Shown piece by piece: positions 43,309-50,883 of a DNA stretch of 64,000 bases. The stretch covers positions 124,001 through 188,000 of the forward strand of contig NZ_NPKH01000039.1 of NCBI RefSeq assembly GCF_002284535.1, in the 5' to 3' direction. The notes under the pieces were generated by a model. It searched no databases. It was not told where the DNA came from and saw only the letters and a list, made by a program, of their open reading frames with translations. Every line of letters starts with the position of its first letter. The stretch's first letter is position 1. Source of the DNA: Mesorhizobium wenxiniae (GTDB lineage Bacteria; Pseudomonadota; Alphaproteobacteria; Rhizobiales; Rhizobiaceae). The position numbers were made by a program, and so were the translations under genes.

Positions 43309-44460
43309 CTAGACGGTGCGGAGCAGGTCGCCGGCCTGGTTGCGGCCCCAGCGCTTGTAGAGGAGCAGCGCCTTCTGGGTCGGCGCATCGGTCGCGCCGA
43401 AGAAGATGACCGGCTCGGTCGAGGAGCCGTTGACATGCTCGACCCACGAACCGCCCGGTATGGCGATCGTGTCGAACTGGTTCCAGTCGTAGCGCTTGCC
43501 GTCGATGATTGAATGGCCATTGCCGCGGAACGGCGCCAACAGCAGGCTGGCGGTCTCGCGCTGCGGCAGCGTCTTCTCGCCCGGCCGCAACATCTGGACG
43601 TAGAAGTTGATCGTTCGGAAGACCGGGCCGCCGGTGGTGGGGTCGACATAGTCGATGACGATGCCTTCGTGCGGATCGCCGTCCCAATCCTTGTGCGCGT
43701 CGAGGATCGCTTCCATCTTTTCCCAGCGATAGACATACATCGGCGACGACAGGCCACCGCCACGCTTGTGGTCGACGAAGCGCGGCATCAAGCCACCCTC
43801 GCCGTAGATTCGCTGCGAATAATCGCTCGGGAACCGGGCGGTCTGCACCTTCTTCTCGACTTCCTTGCCGTCGACCATCTCGGTATATTTGTGGTCGAAA
43901 TGCACGGCGTGCAGCGTCTCGACCAGCGGCAGATCGAGAACCGATAGATTGACCGCCTGTTCGCCGCCGACCGTGCCGTGATTGTGCCAGGCGTCGTTCG
44001 GCGTCAGCACCATGTCGCCAGGGCCGAAAACCACATCCTCGCCTTCGACGCCGGTAAAGTTGCCCTTGCCGGTCAGGCCAAAACGTATGGCGCTCGGCGA
44101 ATGCTTGTGCGGCGGCATGATCTCGTCGGGATCGTTCAGGCGGTAGGCGGTGTACATCGTGCTGACCGAGGCGCGCTTGGGCGCAAGACCCGGATTGACC
44201 AGGATCAGCGACCGGCGCTCGCTATCGTCCATGGTCACCAGTTCCGCGGCGCGCTGCAGCAGCGGCTCGATGTCGGTGTAGGACCAGACGAAGGGGATCG
44301 CCTTCGACGTCGCCATGAGCTGCTTTATCTCGTCGTGATCGACGCCTTCCGATGTCGCCCAGAACGGAAACATGTTCTTTTCGTAGAGGGCGTCATAGAG
44401 GCCCTTCAGCGCTGCCTTTTTATTGGTGACGGCAAGGTCTGCTGGTTGCGCCAAGGACAT
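43309..44460 (-). CDS. Gentisate/salicylate 1,2-dioxygenase-like bicupin
   Basis: A 383-residue bicupin of the gentisate 1,2-dioxygenase family, which also includes salicylate and 1-hydroxy-2-naphthoate dioxygenases. The first cupin holds the iron ligands His118, His120 (PPHKHSPSAIRF) and His159 (DAWHNHG); the second cupin has no metal triad, as in true family members. These enzymes cleave between a hydroxyl-bearing and a carboxyl-bearing ring carbon. It is first in the operon with LVIVD, RidA, GST and FHMPC dehydrogenase. ATG 44460 has GAGAGG upstream; a GTG 9 bases earlier is too close to it. Confidence 0.88.
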   Translation of the reverse strand: MSLAQPADLAVTNKKAALKGLYDALYEKNMFPFWATSEGVDHDEIKQLMATSKAIPFVWSYTDIEPLLQRAAELVTMDDSERRSLILVNPGLAPKRASVSTMYTAYRLNDPDEIMPPHKHSPSAIRFGLTGKGNFTGVEGEDVVFGPGDMVLTPNDAWHNHGTVGGEQAVNLSVLDLPLVETLHAVHFDHKYTEMVDGKEVEKKVQTARFPSDYSQRIYGEGGLMPRFVDHKRGGGLSSPMYVYRWEKMEAILDAHKDWDGDPHEGIVIDYVDPTTGGPVFRTINFYVQMLRPGEKTLPQRETASLLLAPFRGNGHSIIDGKRYDWNQFDTIAIPGGSWVEHVNGSSTEPVIFFGATDAPTQKALLLYKRWGRNQAGDLLRTV

Positions 44461-44494
44461 GTCTGACACCTCTCTTCACGAAGGATATGCGTTT

Positions 44495-44732
44495 AACCAA
44501 CTCAACCGTATTCGGATTGGTTTTGCTCGACAATCCCAAAAATGGAGAATTTTTGAGGTTTTTGGTTGAGAAGCTTTTTTGAAAGGAAAATGCCGCGAAA
44601 GGGCACAAAATTTCAAAAATACGTGAAAAATACAACCCGTCCAGCAGGTGCGGATCGAGCCATGACGGCCGCGACTTCGCACGGCAGCCCAACCAACTCA
44701 AATTTTGCTTTCAACCAAAGGATTTGGTTGAA
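44495..44732. promoter_or_regulatory. Operator array upstream of the cupin operon
   Basis: Inside the 288-base gap before the cupin gene, the sequence TTGAGTTGGTT occurs on the minus strand at 44495-44505 and 44691-44701. TTGGTTGAG also stands at 44562-44570, and a perfect 10-bp inverted repeat (TTCAACCAAA/TTTGGTTGAA, 3-base centre) lies at 44710-44732. The region is AT-rich. The same 11-mer occurs before the GntR-type regulator gene, suggesting that regulator's operator. Confidence 0.65.
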
Positions 44733-44748
44733 CGCCGCGCGACAGCGA

Positions 44749-46377
44749 TCAGGCGGCAATGCTTTGTTCAGCACGGCTGCGGATCAGGTCCGAGGCCTTT
44801 TCGGCGATCATGATGACCGCCGCATTGATGTTGCCGCAAATAAGGTCCGGCATCACGGAAGCATCCACTGCGCGGAGCCCGGCGACTCCGCGCACCCGCA
44901 GTTCGGGATCGACCACCGAGCCGGCGTCGACACCCATGCGGCAGGTGCCGGCTGGATGATGCACAGTGATCGAGGTCTTGCGAATATGCTCATCGATCTC
45001 GTCGTCGCTCTGGCATTGTGACCCCGGAAAGAATTCCGATGCGATGAACTGCGTCATCGACGGTTGTGCAGCGAGGTTGCGCGCAACGCGGAAGCCGGCG
45101 CGAAGCGACTGCCAGTCACGCGGCGAAGACAGGAAATTCTGGTGGATCAGCGGCGCGGCCAACGGGTCGTTCGACGCCAGTTTGACGCTCCCCCTGCTCT
45201 CCGGCTGGACGGCGACGATGCGGGTCGCAAAGCCATCGGCGAAGGGTGCCTTGAATGGCGACAGGTAAGGCCATGCGGCAAGCGGTGCAGCCGTAAAAAG
45301 CAGCTGAACATCCGGCAACGGCCGGCTTGCATCGCTTTTCAGAAACGCCACGACCCCGCCGGGCACGTCTCCCGAAAAACCCTTGCCAGTGAGATAGGTC
45401 TTGACGAAATCCAGCCCGATACGGTCGGCCCGCATCATCTTCAGGAATGGTCCCGGCTGCTTGCGCCGGTACATCAAAATGACCGAAACATGGTCCTGCA
45501 GGTTCTTGCCGACCTGCGGCCGGTCGACTTTCGTCTCGATACCATGCGCGGCGAGCTCGCCGCCATCGCCGATCCCCGACAGCATCAGCAGCTGCGGCGT
45601 ATTGATGACGCCGCCGGCAAGCAGGACCTCACGCCGCGCCAGCACCTGGTGGGTCGCGCCGCCTCTGGTGTAGGCGATGCCGGTCGCCCGCCCATCCTTC
45701 AGCAGGATCCTCGTCGCCATCGCGCCGGTCAGCACCTTGACATTGCTGCGGCGCATGGCGGGACGCAGATAGGCCGACGCCGTCGAGCAGCGGCGACCGT
45801 TTGCGATCGTCATCTGCAGGCGGCCAAAGCCTTCCTGCACGGCGCCGTTATAGTCGTCGGTCTGGGGGTATCCGGCATCCCGGCCGGCTGTGGCGAAGGC
45901 ATCGATCAGTTCGTCCTTGTAGCGGCAGAACTGCGTGTTCAGTGGCCCGCTGCCGCCGCGATAGTCGCTCTCGCCCTTTTCCCAGCGCTCCTGCTTCTTG
46001 AAATAGGGCAGCACCTTGTCGAACGACCAATCGGTGAGCCCGCTGGCCGCCCAGCGATCATAGTCGCCACGATTGCCGCGCACATAGGCCATGGCGTTGG
46101 TGGAGGAGGAGCCGCCGATGACCTTGCCGCGCGCGCATTCGACCTTGCGTCCGCCGACATTGGCCTCGGGCTCGCAGAAATACATCCAGTCGTGACGGCG
46201 CTCGGTCAGGATCTTACCCCAGCCGAGCGGGATGTGGATCATTGGATCGCGATCCCAGTCCCCGGCTTCCAGGAGCAGCACGGAAACATCAGGATCTTCG
46301 CTCAGGCGGTTTGCAAGCACGCAGCCGGCTGACCCGGCTCCGACAATGACATAGTCGAATGTTTCTCCAAACGGCAT
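44749..46377 (-). CDS. GMC oxidoreductase, probable 4-pyridoxate dehydrogenase
   Basis: A 542-residue FAD-dependent GMC enzyme. VIVGAGSAGCVLANRLSE binds the ADP part of FAD, GKVIGGSSSTNAMAYVRGN is the first PROSITE block, GGVINTPQLLMLSGIG the second, and the active-site His lies in SITVHHPAGTCRMG. M. loti 4-pyridoxate dehydrogenase is, as I recall, a GMC flavoprotein of this size, and that activity is needed between the lactonase and FHMPC dehydrogenase encoded here. Choline-dehydrogenase-like specificity cannot be excluded. GAGGA lies 7 bases before ATG 46377. Confidence 0.75.
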   Translation of the reverse strand: MPFGETFDYVIVGAGSAGCVLANRLSEDPDVSVLLLEAGDWDRDPMIHIPLGWGKILTERRHDWMYFCEPEANVGGRKVECARGKVIGGSSSTNAMAYVRGNRGDYDRWAASGLTDWSFDKVLPYFKKQERWEKGESDYRGGSGPLNTQFCRYKDELIDAFATAGRDAGYPQTDDYNGAVQEGFGRLQMTIANGRRCSTASAYLRPAMRRSNVKVLTGAMATRILLKDGRATGIAYTRGGATHQVLARREVLLAGGVINTPQLLMLSGIGDGGELAAHGIETKVDRPQVGKNLQDHVSVILMYRRKQPGPFLKMMRADRIGLDFVKTYLTGKGFSGDVPGGVVAFLKSDASRPLPDVQLLFTAAPLAAWPYLSPFKAPFADGFATRIVAVQPESRGSVKLASNDPLAAPLIHQNFLSSPRDWQSLRAGFRVARNLAAQPSMTQFIASEFFPGSQCQSDDEIDEHIRKTSITVHHPAGTCRMGVDAGSVVDPELRVRGVAGLRAVDASVMPDLICGNINAAVIMIAEKASDLIRSRAEQSIAA

Positions 46378-46441
46378 GCACGGTCCTCGGGAGAAGGACG
46401 GCCCCGCCGAGATGTGAGCCGTCAAAAGAAACAACTGCGGC

Positions 46442-46509
46442 ACTCAACCATCGCGCAACTGGAGTTGTCAACCACAGGGCGCAGATGTAGATTGGTTGAG
46501 TTGGTTGAG
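46442..46509. promoter_or_regulatory. Operator between the GMC gene and the GntR regulator
   Basis: A direct tandem of TTGGTTGAG fills 46492-46509 and contains the 11-mer TTGAGTTGGTT (46496-46506) shared with the cupin upstream region; ACTCAACCA at 46442-46450 is an inverted copy 42 bases away. The site lies between divergent starts (GMC at 46377, regulator at 46591), a natural position for autoregulation and co-control. Confidence 0.65.
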
Positions 46510-46590
46510 TGCCGTGTTCATCGATTCTGTGTCACAATATGATATCAGGACGCTGAGTCGACCGCCGCCGATCAGACAGGAGATTTGGTT

Positions 46591-47268
46591 TTGAGCGCAT
46601 TCGAGCCGCAGATCGTATCATCGGATCTCGACGACATCATCGCAGCGGTCCGCCAGTTGCAGCAGGATGGCGGCAAGCTTCCTTCCGAGCGTGACCTAGC
46701 CGAACATCTGAACGTAAAGCGCCATCAGCTTCGCAAGGCGCTCGAGTTACTGCGCCAATCAGGTGATTTGAAACCGGCGCGCGCCAGGCGTGCGCCAACC
46801 GCCCTGCCCCGATACGGCGAAGAGCTCGTCAGGGTAACCAACCCTATCGAGGTTCTGGAGTTGCGCCTGCTCATGGAGCCGGGCCTCGCCCGGCTGGCAT
46901 CGCTGCGCGCCTCCTCGTTCGAGACGGCCCGGATCATTGACGCGGCAACCACGCCGGAGAATGCCTCGTCGGGCGCGGTCGATTTCGCTTTTCATTCCGC
47001 CATCGTCGCTGCCGCCCGCAACCATCTTGCCGCCGAATTCTATAAGATGCTGCGTCAGGTCGGGGTCGATGCGCGGGTGAAGATCGCACGCACCGCAGCA
47101 CCCACCTGCCCTAAGCGGATCGCCGAGCGCGACGGCGAACATCGTCTGATCGCCGAAGCGATCTCGAAACGCGACCCCGAAGCTGCCGAAGCGGCCATGC
47201 GCGCGCATTTGCTGTCCGTGCAAAGACGAATCACGGAACGGTCGAATGCCGGCGCGTTCGCGGCATGA
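46591..47268 (+). CDS. GntR-family (FadR/FCD) transcriptional regulator
   Basis: A 225-residue GntR regulator: a winged helix at about 10-70 (GKLPSERDLAEHLNVKRHQLRKALELLRQSGDL) and a C-terminal FCD ligand domain (VLELRLLMEPGLARLAS, FHSAIVAAARN with a metal-site His, EHRLIAEAISKRDPEAAEAAMRAHL). The start is probably TTG 46591, 8 bases after AGGAG; a TTG 6 bases earlier is too close. FCD domains sense small carboxylates, so 4-pyridoxate or a later acid is a plausible signal. It is divergent from the GMC gene and followed after 49 bases by pyridoxine oxidase. Confidence 0.9.
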   Translation: MSAFEPQIVSSDLDDIIAAVRQLQQDGGKLPSERDLAEHLNVKRHQLRKALELLRQSGDLKPARARRAPTALPRYGEELVRVTNPIEVLELRLLMEPGLARLASLRASSFETARIIDAATTPENASSGAVDFAFHSAIVAAARNHLAAEFYKMLRQVGVDARVKIARTAAPTCPKRIAERDGEHRLIAEAISKRDPEAAEAAMRAHLLSVQRRITERSNAGAFAA

Positions 47269-47317
47269 GCGTTGCGCGTTCTAGCCAGCAAGCCTGCTCG
47301 CGGGGCCTTTCAGATTG

Positions 47318-48850
47318 ATGCGTCATTTCGACGTGCTGGTCGTCGGCGCGGGATCCGCTGGCTCGGTGGTGGCTAGCCGGCTAAGCGAGGACAGCTCGTG
47401 CCGGGTCGGCTTGATCGAAGCCGGGACCATGCCGTCCGATCCCGATATCGCCGACCCGCTGAAATGGACGATGCTGCAGGGCCGCGCCTATGACTGGGCC
47501 TATCGGACGGTGCCGCAACCTTTTACCGCAAACCGCGTCCATGAATGGCCGCGCGGAAAGATCGTCGGCGGTTCGAGCTGCCTGCATGCCATGGCCTATG
47601 TGCGTGGCCATCCCGATGATTTCCAACCCTGGGCAGTGGCGGGCGGCGAGCGCTGGTCCTTTTCGGGCTTGTTGCCAGGCTTCGTCCGCAGCGAAGCTTT
47701 CACCGCCTTCGACGCGCCGTCGCGCGGCCGCAGCGGACCGCTGGACGTCTATCTGCCGGATGCGGAGGTCAGCCCCGTCGTCCGCGCTTATATGGCCGCT
47801 GGACAGGCCATGGGGGTCCCCGTCCTGACCGACCACAACAGCGGCGAGCTCGCCGGCACGAGCCCCAATTCGCTGAACATCCGCGCCGGCAAGCGCCTGA
47901 GCGTCGCCGACGCCTATCTGCCGCCGGAGGCCATGACGCGACCGAACCTCGCTCTCCTAACCGACCACGAGGTCGAGCACCTCGTGCTGGAAGGCCAGCG
48001 GGCCACGGGTGTGGCTGTCGTGTGCGACGGAGCGAGCATGACGATCTCCGCCGACAGGGTCGTTCTTTGCGCCGGCGCGGTGTCGTCGCCGCTCATCCTC
48101 ATGCGGTCTGGCATCGGCGACCCGGATACGCTGAAGCGGGCGGGGATACGCTGCCTCGCCGACAGACGCGATGTCGGCCGCAATCTGCAGGATCATCTGC
48201 TGGCCCTTGGAAATGTCTACAGCACGAAAAGACCGCTGCCGCCGTCGCGCCTGCAGCACTCGGAATCGCTGATGTACCTGCACGGCAGCGATCCGACCCG
48301 TTCGACGGGAGGCCCCGATATTGTGCTCGCCTGCGTCGTTGCTCCATCAGCCGCGGGTGGCTTGAATGCACCATCCTATGGCTCGGCTTTCACCATTCTA
48401 TGCGGCGTCACCCATCCGACCAGTCGTGGACACATCGCACCGGGCGGGCCGGGCCGAAACGATGCACCGATCATCGACCCGCATTATCTCGAAACCGAGC
48501 ATGACCGGGCGGTTTTCCGGACGGCGCTGAAGGCGGCGCGAATGATTGGTCATCATGCAGCGCTGGACGAGTGGCGCGACGTGGAAGTTCTGCCTGGATC
48601 ACCGGTGCAGTCGGACGACGACCTTGACGCTTTCATCGCCAGCGCCGCCTCCACACATCATCATCCTGCCGGTACCTGCCGGATGGGCGGGGATGCCGAC
48701 GCCGTCGTCGACCCGGATTTGCGGCTCAACGGCTTCGACAACATCTTCATCCTCGACGCGTCGGTGATGCCGACGATCCCGAGCGGACCGATCAATGCCG
48801 CCATAGTCGCCATCGCGGAGACCTGGGCGTCAGCTCCACCTCGCGCATGA
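47318..48850 (+). CDS. Pyridoxine 4-oxidase (GMC flavoprotein)
   Basis: A 510-residue GMC oxidoreductase that, from memory, resembles M. loti pyridoxine 4-oxidase along its length. It oxidises pyridoxine to pyridoxal with O2. FAD motif LVVGAGSAGSVVASRL, GKIVGGSSCLHAMAYVRGH, SPNSLNIRAGKR, PPSRLQHSES and the active-site STHHHPAGTCRMG are visible; CLHAM-YMRGHP and RLQHSES are features of that enzyme rather than of choline dehydrogenase. The ATG at 47318 is preferred over TTG 47315. It lies directly downstream of the regulator and is probably co-transcribed. Confidence 0.85.
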   Translation: MRHFDVLVVGAGSAGSVVASRLSEDSSCRVGLIEAGTMPSDPDIADPLKWTMLQGRAYDWAYRTVPQPFTANRVHEWPRGKIVGGSSCLHAMAYVRGHPDDFQPWAVAGGERWSFSGLLPGFVRSEAFTAFDAPSRGRSGPLDVYLPDAEVSPVVRAYMAAGQAMGVPVLTDHNSGELAGTSPNSLNIRAGKRLSVADAYLPPEAMTRPNLALLTDHEVEHLVLEGQRATGVAVVCDGASMTISADRVVLCAGAVSSPLILMRSGIGDPDTLKRAGIRCLADRRDVGRNLQDHLLALGNVYSTKRPLPPSRLQHSESLMYLHGSDPTRSTGGPDIVLACVVAPSAAGGLNAPSYGSAFTILCGVTHPTSRGHIAPGGPGRNDAPIIDPHYLETEHDRAVFRTALKAARMIGHHAALDEWRDVEVLPGSPVQSDDDLDAFIASAASTHHHPAGTCRMGGDADAVVDPDLRLNGFDNIFILDASVMPTIPSGPINAAIVAIAETWASAPPRA

Positions 48851-48866
48851 CCCCGAAAATCGGATC
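48844..48866 (+). repeat. Fragment of the two-hairpin repeat
   Basis: CGCATGACCCCGAAAATCGG overlaps the pyridoxine oxidase stop and matches the left end of the copy at 55355 (CGCATGACCCTGAAAACCGG) with two differences. The rest of the element is not recognisable. Confidence 0.5.
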
Positions 48867-48935
48867 GTATCGAGCGCAACTCGGGCAAATCGAGATCGGC
48901 CGGGCGTGGCCCGAACCGGATCGATGCCGGACGGC

Positions 48936-49763
48936 CTATTCCGCCCAGAGTTCGCGGCGCAGTTCGCGCCAGCTTTCTTCGTCCGGTGCGACAAGAAGGC
49001 CACCTCCGACATGCGAAGGCAGATAGGCGCTGCCGTCGAAACGCGCCGCGTAACCACCTGCCTCGGCATGGATCAGCACACCGGCCAGGTGATCCCACGG
49101 CATCAACTTGTTGTAGACAACGAAGTGGGCGTGGCCGCTCGCCAGCAGGCGGTATTCGTGAGCCGCGCAGCGATAGCCGAATTGCGACAAGGATTTCGTC
49201 TGGTTGCGCGCCAGCCGTGACCGGTCCGGCTCAGGCATATATTGCCAGGACACCGCGCCGGTCATTTGCGAGATCGGCGCAGGCTCGGCGACATGCACCT
49301 TCTCCAGAGTGCCATGCGCATGCCGTATGTGGCTGCCAGCACCCTTGGCGCCGATCAGCCAGTCCTTGCCGACGGGATCGTGAATGATGCCGCCGACGGT
49401 CTCGCCCTTCACGACGACGCCAAGCATAACGCCGAACAGCGGCACGCCCGAGGCGAAATTGAAGGTGCCGTCGACTGGATCGATGACGAAGGCAAGATCG
49501 GCTTCGCCGAGGCCCTGGAGCAGCGCCGGGTCGTCGGAGCAGGCTTCCTCGCCGACGATCATCGCCTGGGGGTAGCGCTCACGCAGCCTGACGGTGATGA
49601 GCCGCTCAGCATTCACGTCGGCCTCCGTCACCAGGTCGGCTGCCGAGGTCTTCTGGCGGACCTCGCCCTCATCCAGCCGTCGAAAGCGCGGCATGATCTC
49701 GGCAATGGCGGCGTCGGACAGAAGCTTGGCAAGCCAGTCGATCGCGGTATCGTCAAATGTCAT
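48936..49763 (-). CDS. Inositol monophosphatase-family phosphatase
   Basis: A 275-residue Mg2+-dependent phosphatase of the inositol monophosphatase/CysQ/HisN superfamily. Metal ligands are visible as Glu72-Glu73 (VGEEACSD), Asp95 and Asp98 (IDPVDGTFNF) and Asp224 (PWDHLAGVLIHAEAGG). The substrate may be inositol phosphate, histidinol phosphate or PAP; sequence alone does not decide. ATG 49763 overlaps the ttcA 3' end by 11 bases, so the genes are coupled. Confidence 0.88.
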   Translation of the reverse strand: MTFDDTAIDWLAKLLSDAAIAEIMPRFRRLDEGEVRQKTSAADLVTEADVNAERLITVRLRERYPQAMIVGEEACSDDPALLQGLGEADLAFVIDPVDGTFNFASGVPLFGVMLGVVVKGETVGGIIHDPVGKDWLIGAKGAGSHIRHAHGTLEKVHVAEPAPISQMTGAVSWQYMPEPDRSRLARNQTKSLSQFGYRCAAHEYRLLASGHAHFVVYNKLMPWDHLAGVLIHAEAGGYAARFDGSAYLPSHVGGGLLVAPDEESWRELRRELWAE

Positions 49764-50643
49764 CGGGAACGTCTTGCCGTGTAAGGGTTTCGTTGAGGGC
49801 GGCGAAATCGAAGAGTTTGCGATCGAGCAGATGCGAAGGCCGCACATTGGTCATGGCGTGGATCATCGTGTCCTTGCGGCCGGGCATGCGCTTTTCCAAG
49901 TCGTCGAGCATCGCCTTCATCGCAATGCGCTGTAAGCCGTCCTGGCTGCCGCACAGATCGCACGGGATGATCGGGAATTTCATGGCGCCGGCGAATTTTT
50001 CGAGATCGGCCTCGGCGCAATAGGCGAGCGGCCGCAGCACCATGACGTCGCCGTCGTCGTTGAGCAGTTTTGGCGGCATGGCGGCGAGGCGCCCGCCATG
50101 GAACAGATTCATGAAAAAGGTTTCGAGAATGTCCTCGCGGTGGTGGCCGAGCACCAAAGCCGAGCAGCCCTCCTCCCGCGCGATGCGGTAGAGATGGCCG
50201 CGCCTGAGCCGCGAGCACAGCGAACAATAGGTGCTGCCCTGGGGAAGCTTGTCGGTCACCACCGAATAGGTGTCCTGATATTCGATGCGGTGCGGAATGG
50301 CGTATGTGTTGAGATAATCGGGCAGAATGTGTTTCGGAAAATTCGGCTGGCCCTGGTCGAGATTGCAAGCCAACAGGTCGACCGGCAGCAGCCCGCGCCA
50401 TTTGAGGTCGAGCAGCAAAGCGAGCAGGCCGTAGGAATCCTTGCCGCCGGACAAGGCGACGAGCCAGCGATCGCCTGATTTCACCATCGAAAAATCATCG
50501 ATCGCCTGACGGGCGAGGCGCAGCAGCCGCTTGCGCAGCTTGTTGAACTCGACGGAGGACGGCACATCGGCAAACAGCGGATGAAAGCCGCCTGCGGCAT
50601 CGGCGATCGGTCCGAGTGTTCTGGCGTCTGGCAGCATGTTCAT
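49753..50643 (-). CDS. ttcA: tRNA 2-thiocytidine synthetase
   Basis: A 296-residue TtcA that thiolates C32 of some tRNAs. The ATP pyrophosphatase loop is ALSGGKDS (63-70); Cys140 and Cys143 (STYCSLCSRLRRG) and Cys228 (PIIPCDLCGSQ) are the residues that bind the [4Fe-4S] cluster. Length and order fit the family. It is read together with the phosphatase gene downstream. Confidence 0.95.
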   Translation of the reverse strand: MNMLPDARTLGPIADAAGGFHPLFADVPSSVEFNKLRKRLLRLARQAIDDFSMVKSGDRWLVALSGGKDSYGLLALLLDLKWRGLLPVDLLACNLDQGQPNFPKHILPDYLNTYAIPHRIEYQDTYSVVTDKLPQGSTYCSLCSRLRRGHLYRIAREEGCSALVLGHHREDILETFFMNLFHGGRLAAMPPKLLNDDGDVMVLRPLAYCAEADLEKFAGAMKFPIIPCDLCGSQDGLQRIAMKAMLDDLEKRMPGRKDTMIHAMTNVRPSHLLDRKLFDFAALNETLTRQDVPDDI

Positions 50644-50683
50644 GGCGCGTCGGCCCCAAAGTCCTTGTTGCTGCCCGGATTAA

Positions 50684-50786
50684 CGCATCGGCCCGAAAAC
50701 CGAAATCGATTTTCGAAAAGCATGATGCGCAAATAGAACGAACCAGAGCGTACTTTGTGCGTCCAAGCTAATGCACATCGCTCTAG
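50684..50786 (+). repeat. Two-hairpin dispersed repeat, copy 3
   Basis: Left half CGCATCGGCCCGAAAACCG with an internal ATCGATTTTCG palindrome and closing GATGCGC; right half AGAGCGTACTTTGTGCGTCC to CATCGCTCTAG. It lies between the ttcA start and the rpsD terminator and is the best-preserved member of the 50/18 kb subtype. Confidence 0.8.
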
Positions 50787-50825
50787 CATGGCTGACAAAG
50801 AAAAGCTGGGCGGACCAAAACCGGA

Positions 50826-50856
50826 CAAAGAAAAGGCCGCCTCGATGGGCGGCCTT
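50826..50856 (-). terminator. Terminator of rpsD
   Basis: A perfect 9-bp stem (AAGGCCGCC/GGCGGCCTT, 50833-50856) with a 6-base loop; on the minus strand it is followed by TTTCTTTG. It lies 28 bases after the rpsD stop. Confidence 0.88.
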
Positions 50857-50883
50857 CGATGCTGTCGCAGACGGCGCGTTCGA

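Noticed and set aside
41624..43312. 562-codon open frame on the plus strand
   Set aside because: Antisense to RidA and the LVIVD-repeat gene; no domain, and the minus-strand genes explain the region.
44495..44732. Repeated TTGGTTGAG units considered as a CRISPR array
   Set aside because: Units are only 9-11 bases, occur in both orientations and at irregular distances, and no cas gene is present; operators fit better.
45064..46332. 422-codon open frame on the plus strand
   Set aside because: Antisense to the GMC flavoprotein gene, which has both family signatures.
29162..48850. B6 island considered as a mobile genomic island
   Set aside because: No integrase, transposase, tRNA target or flanking direct repeat was seen, and codon use looks like that of its neighbours by eye.
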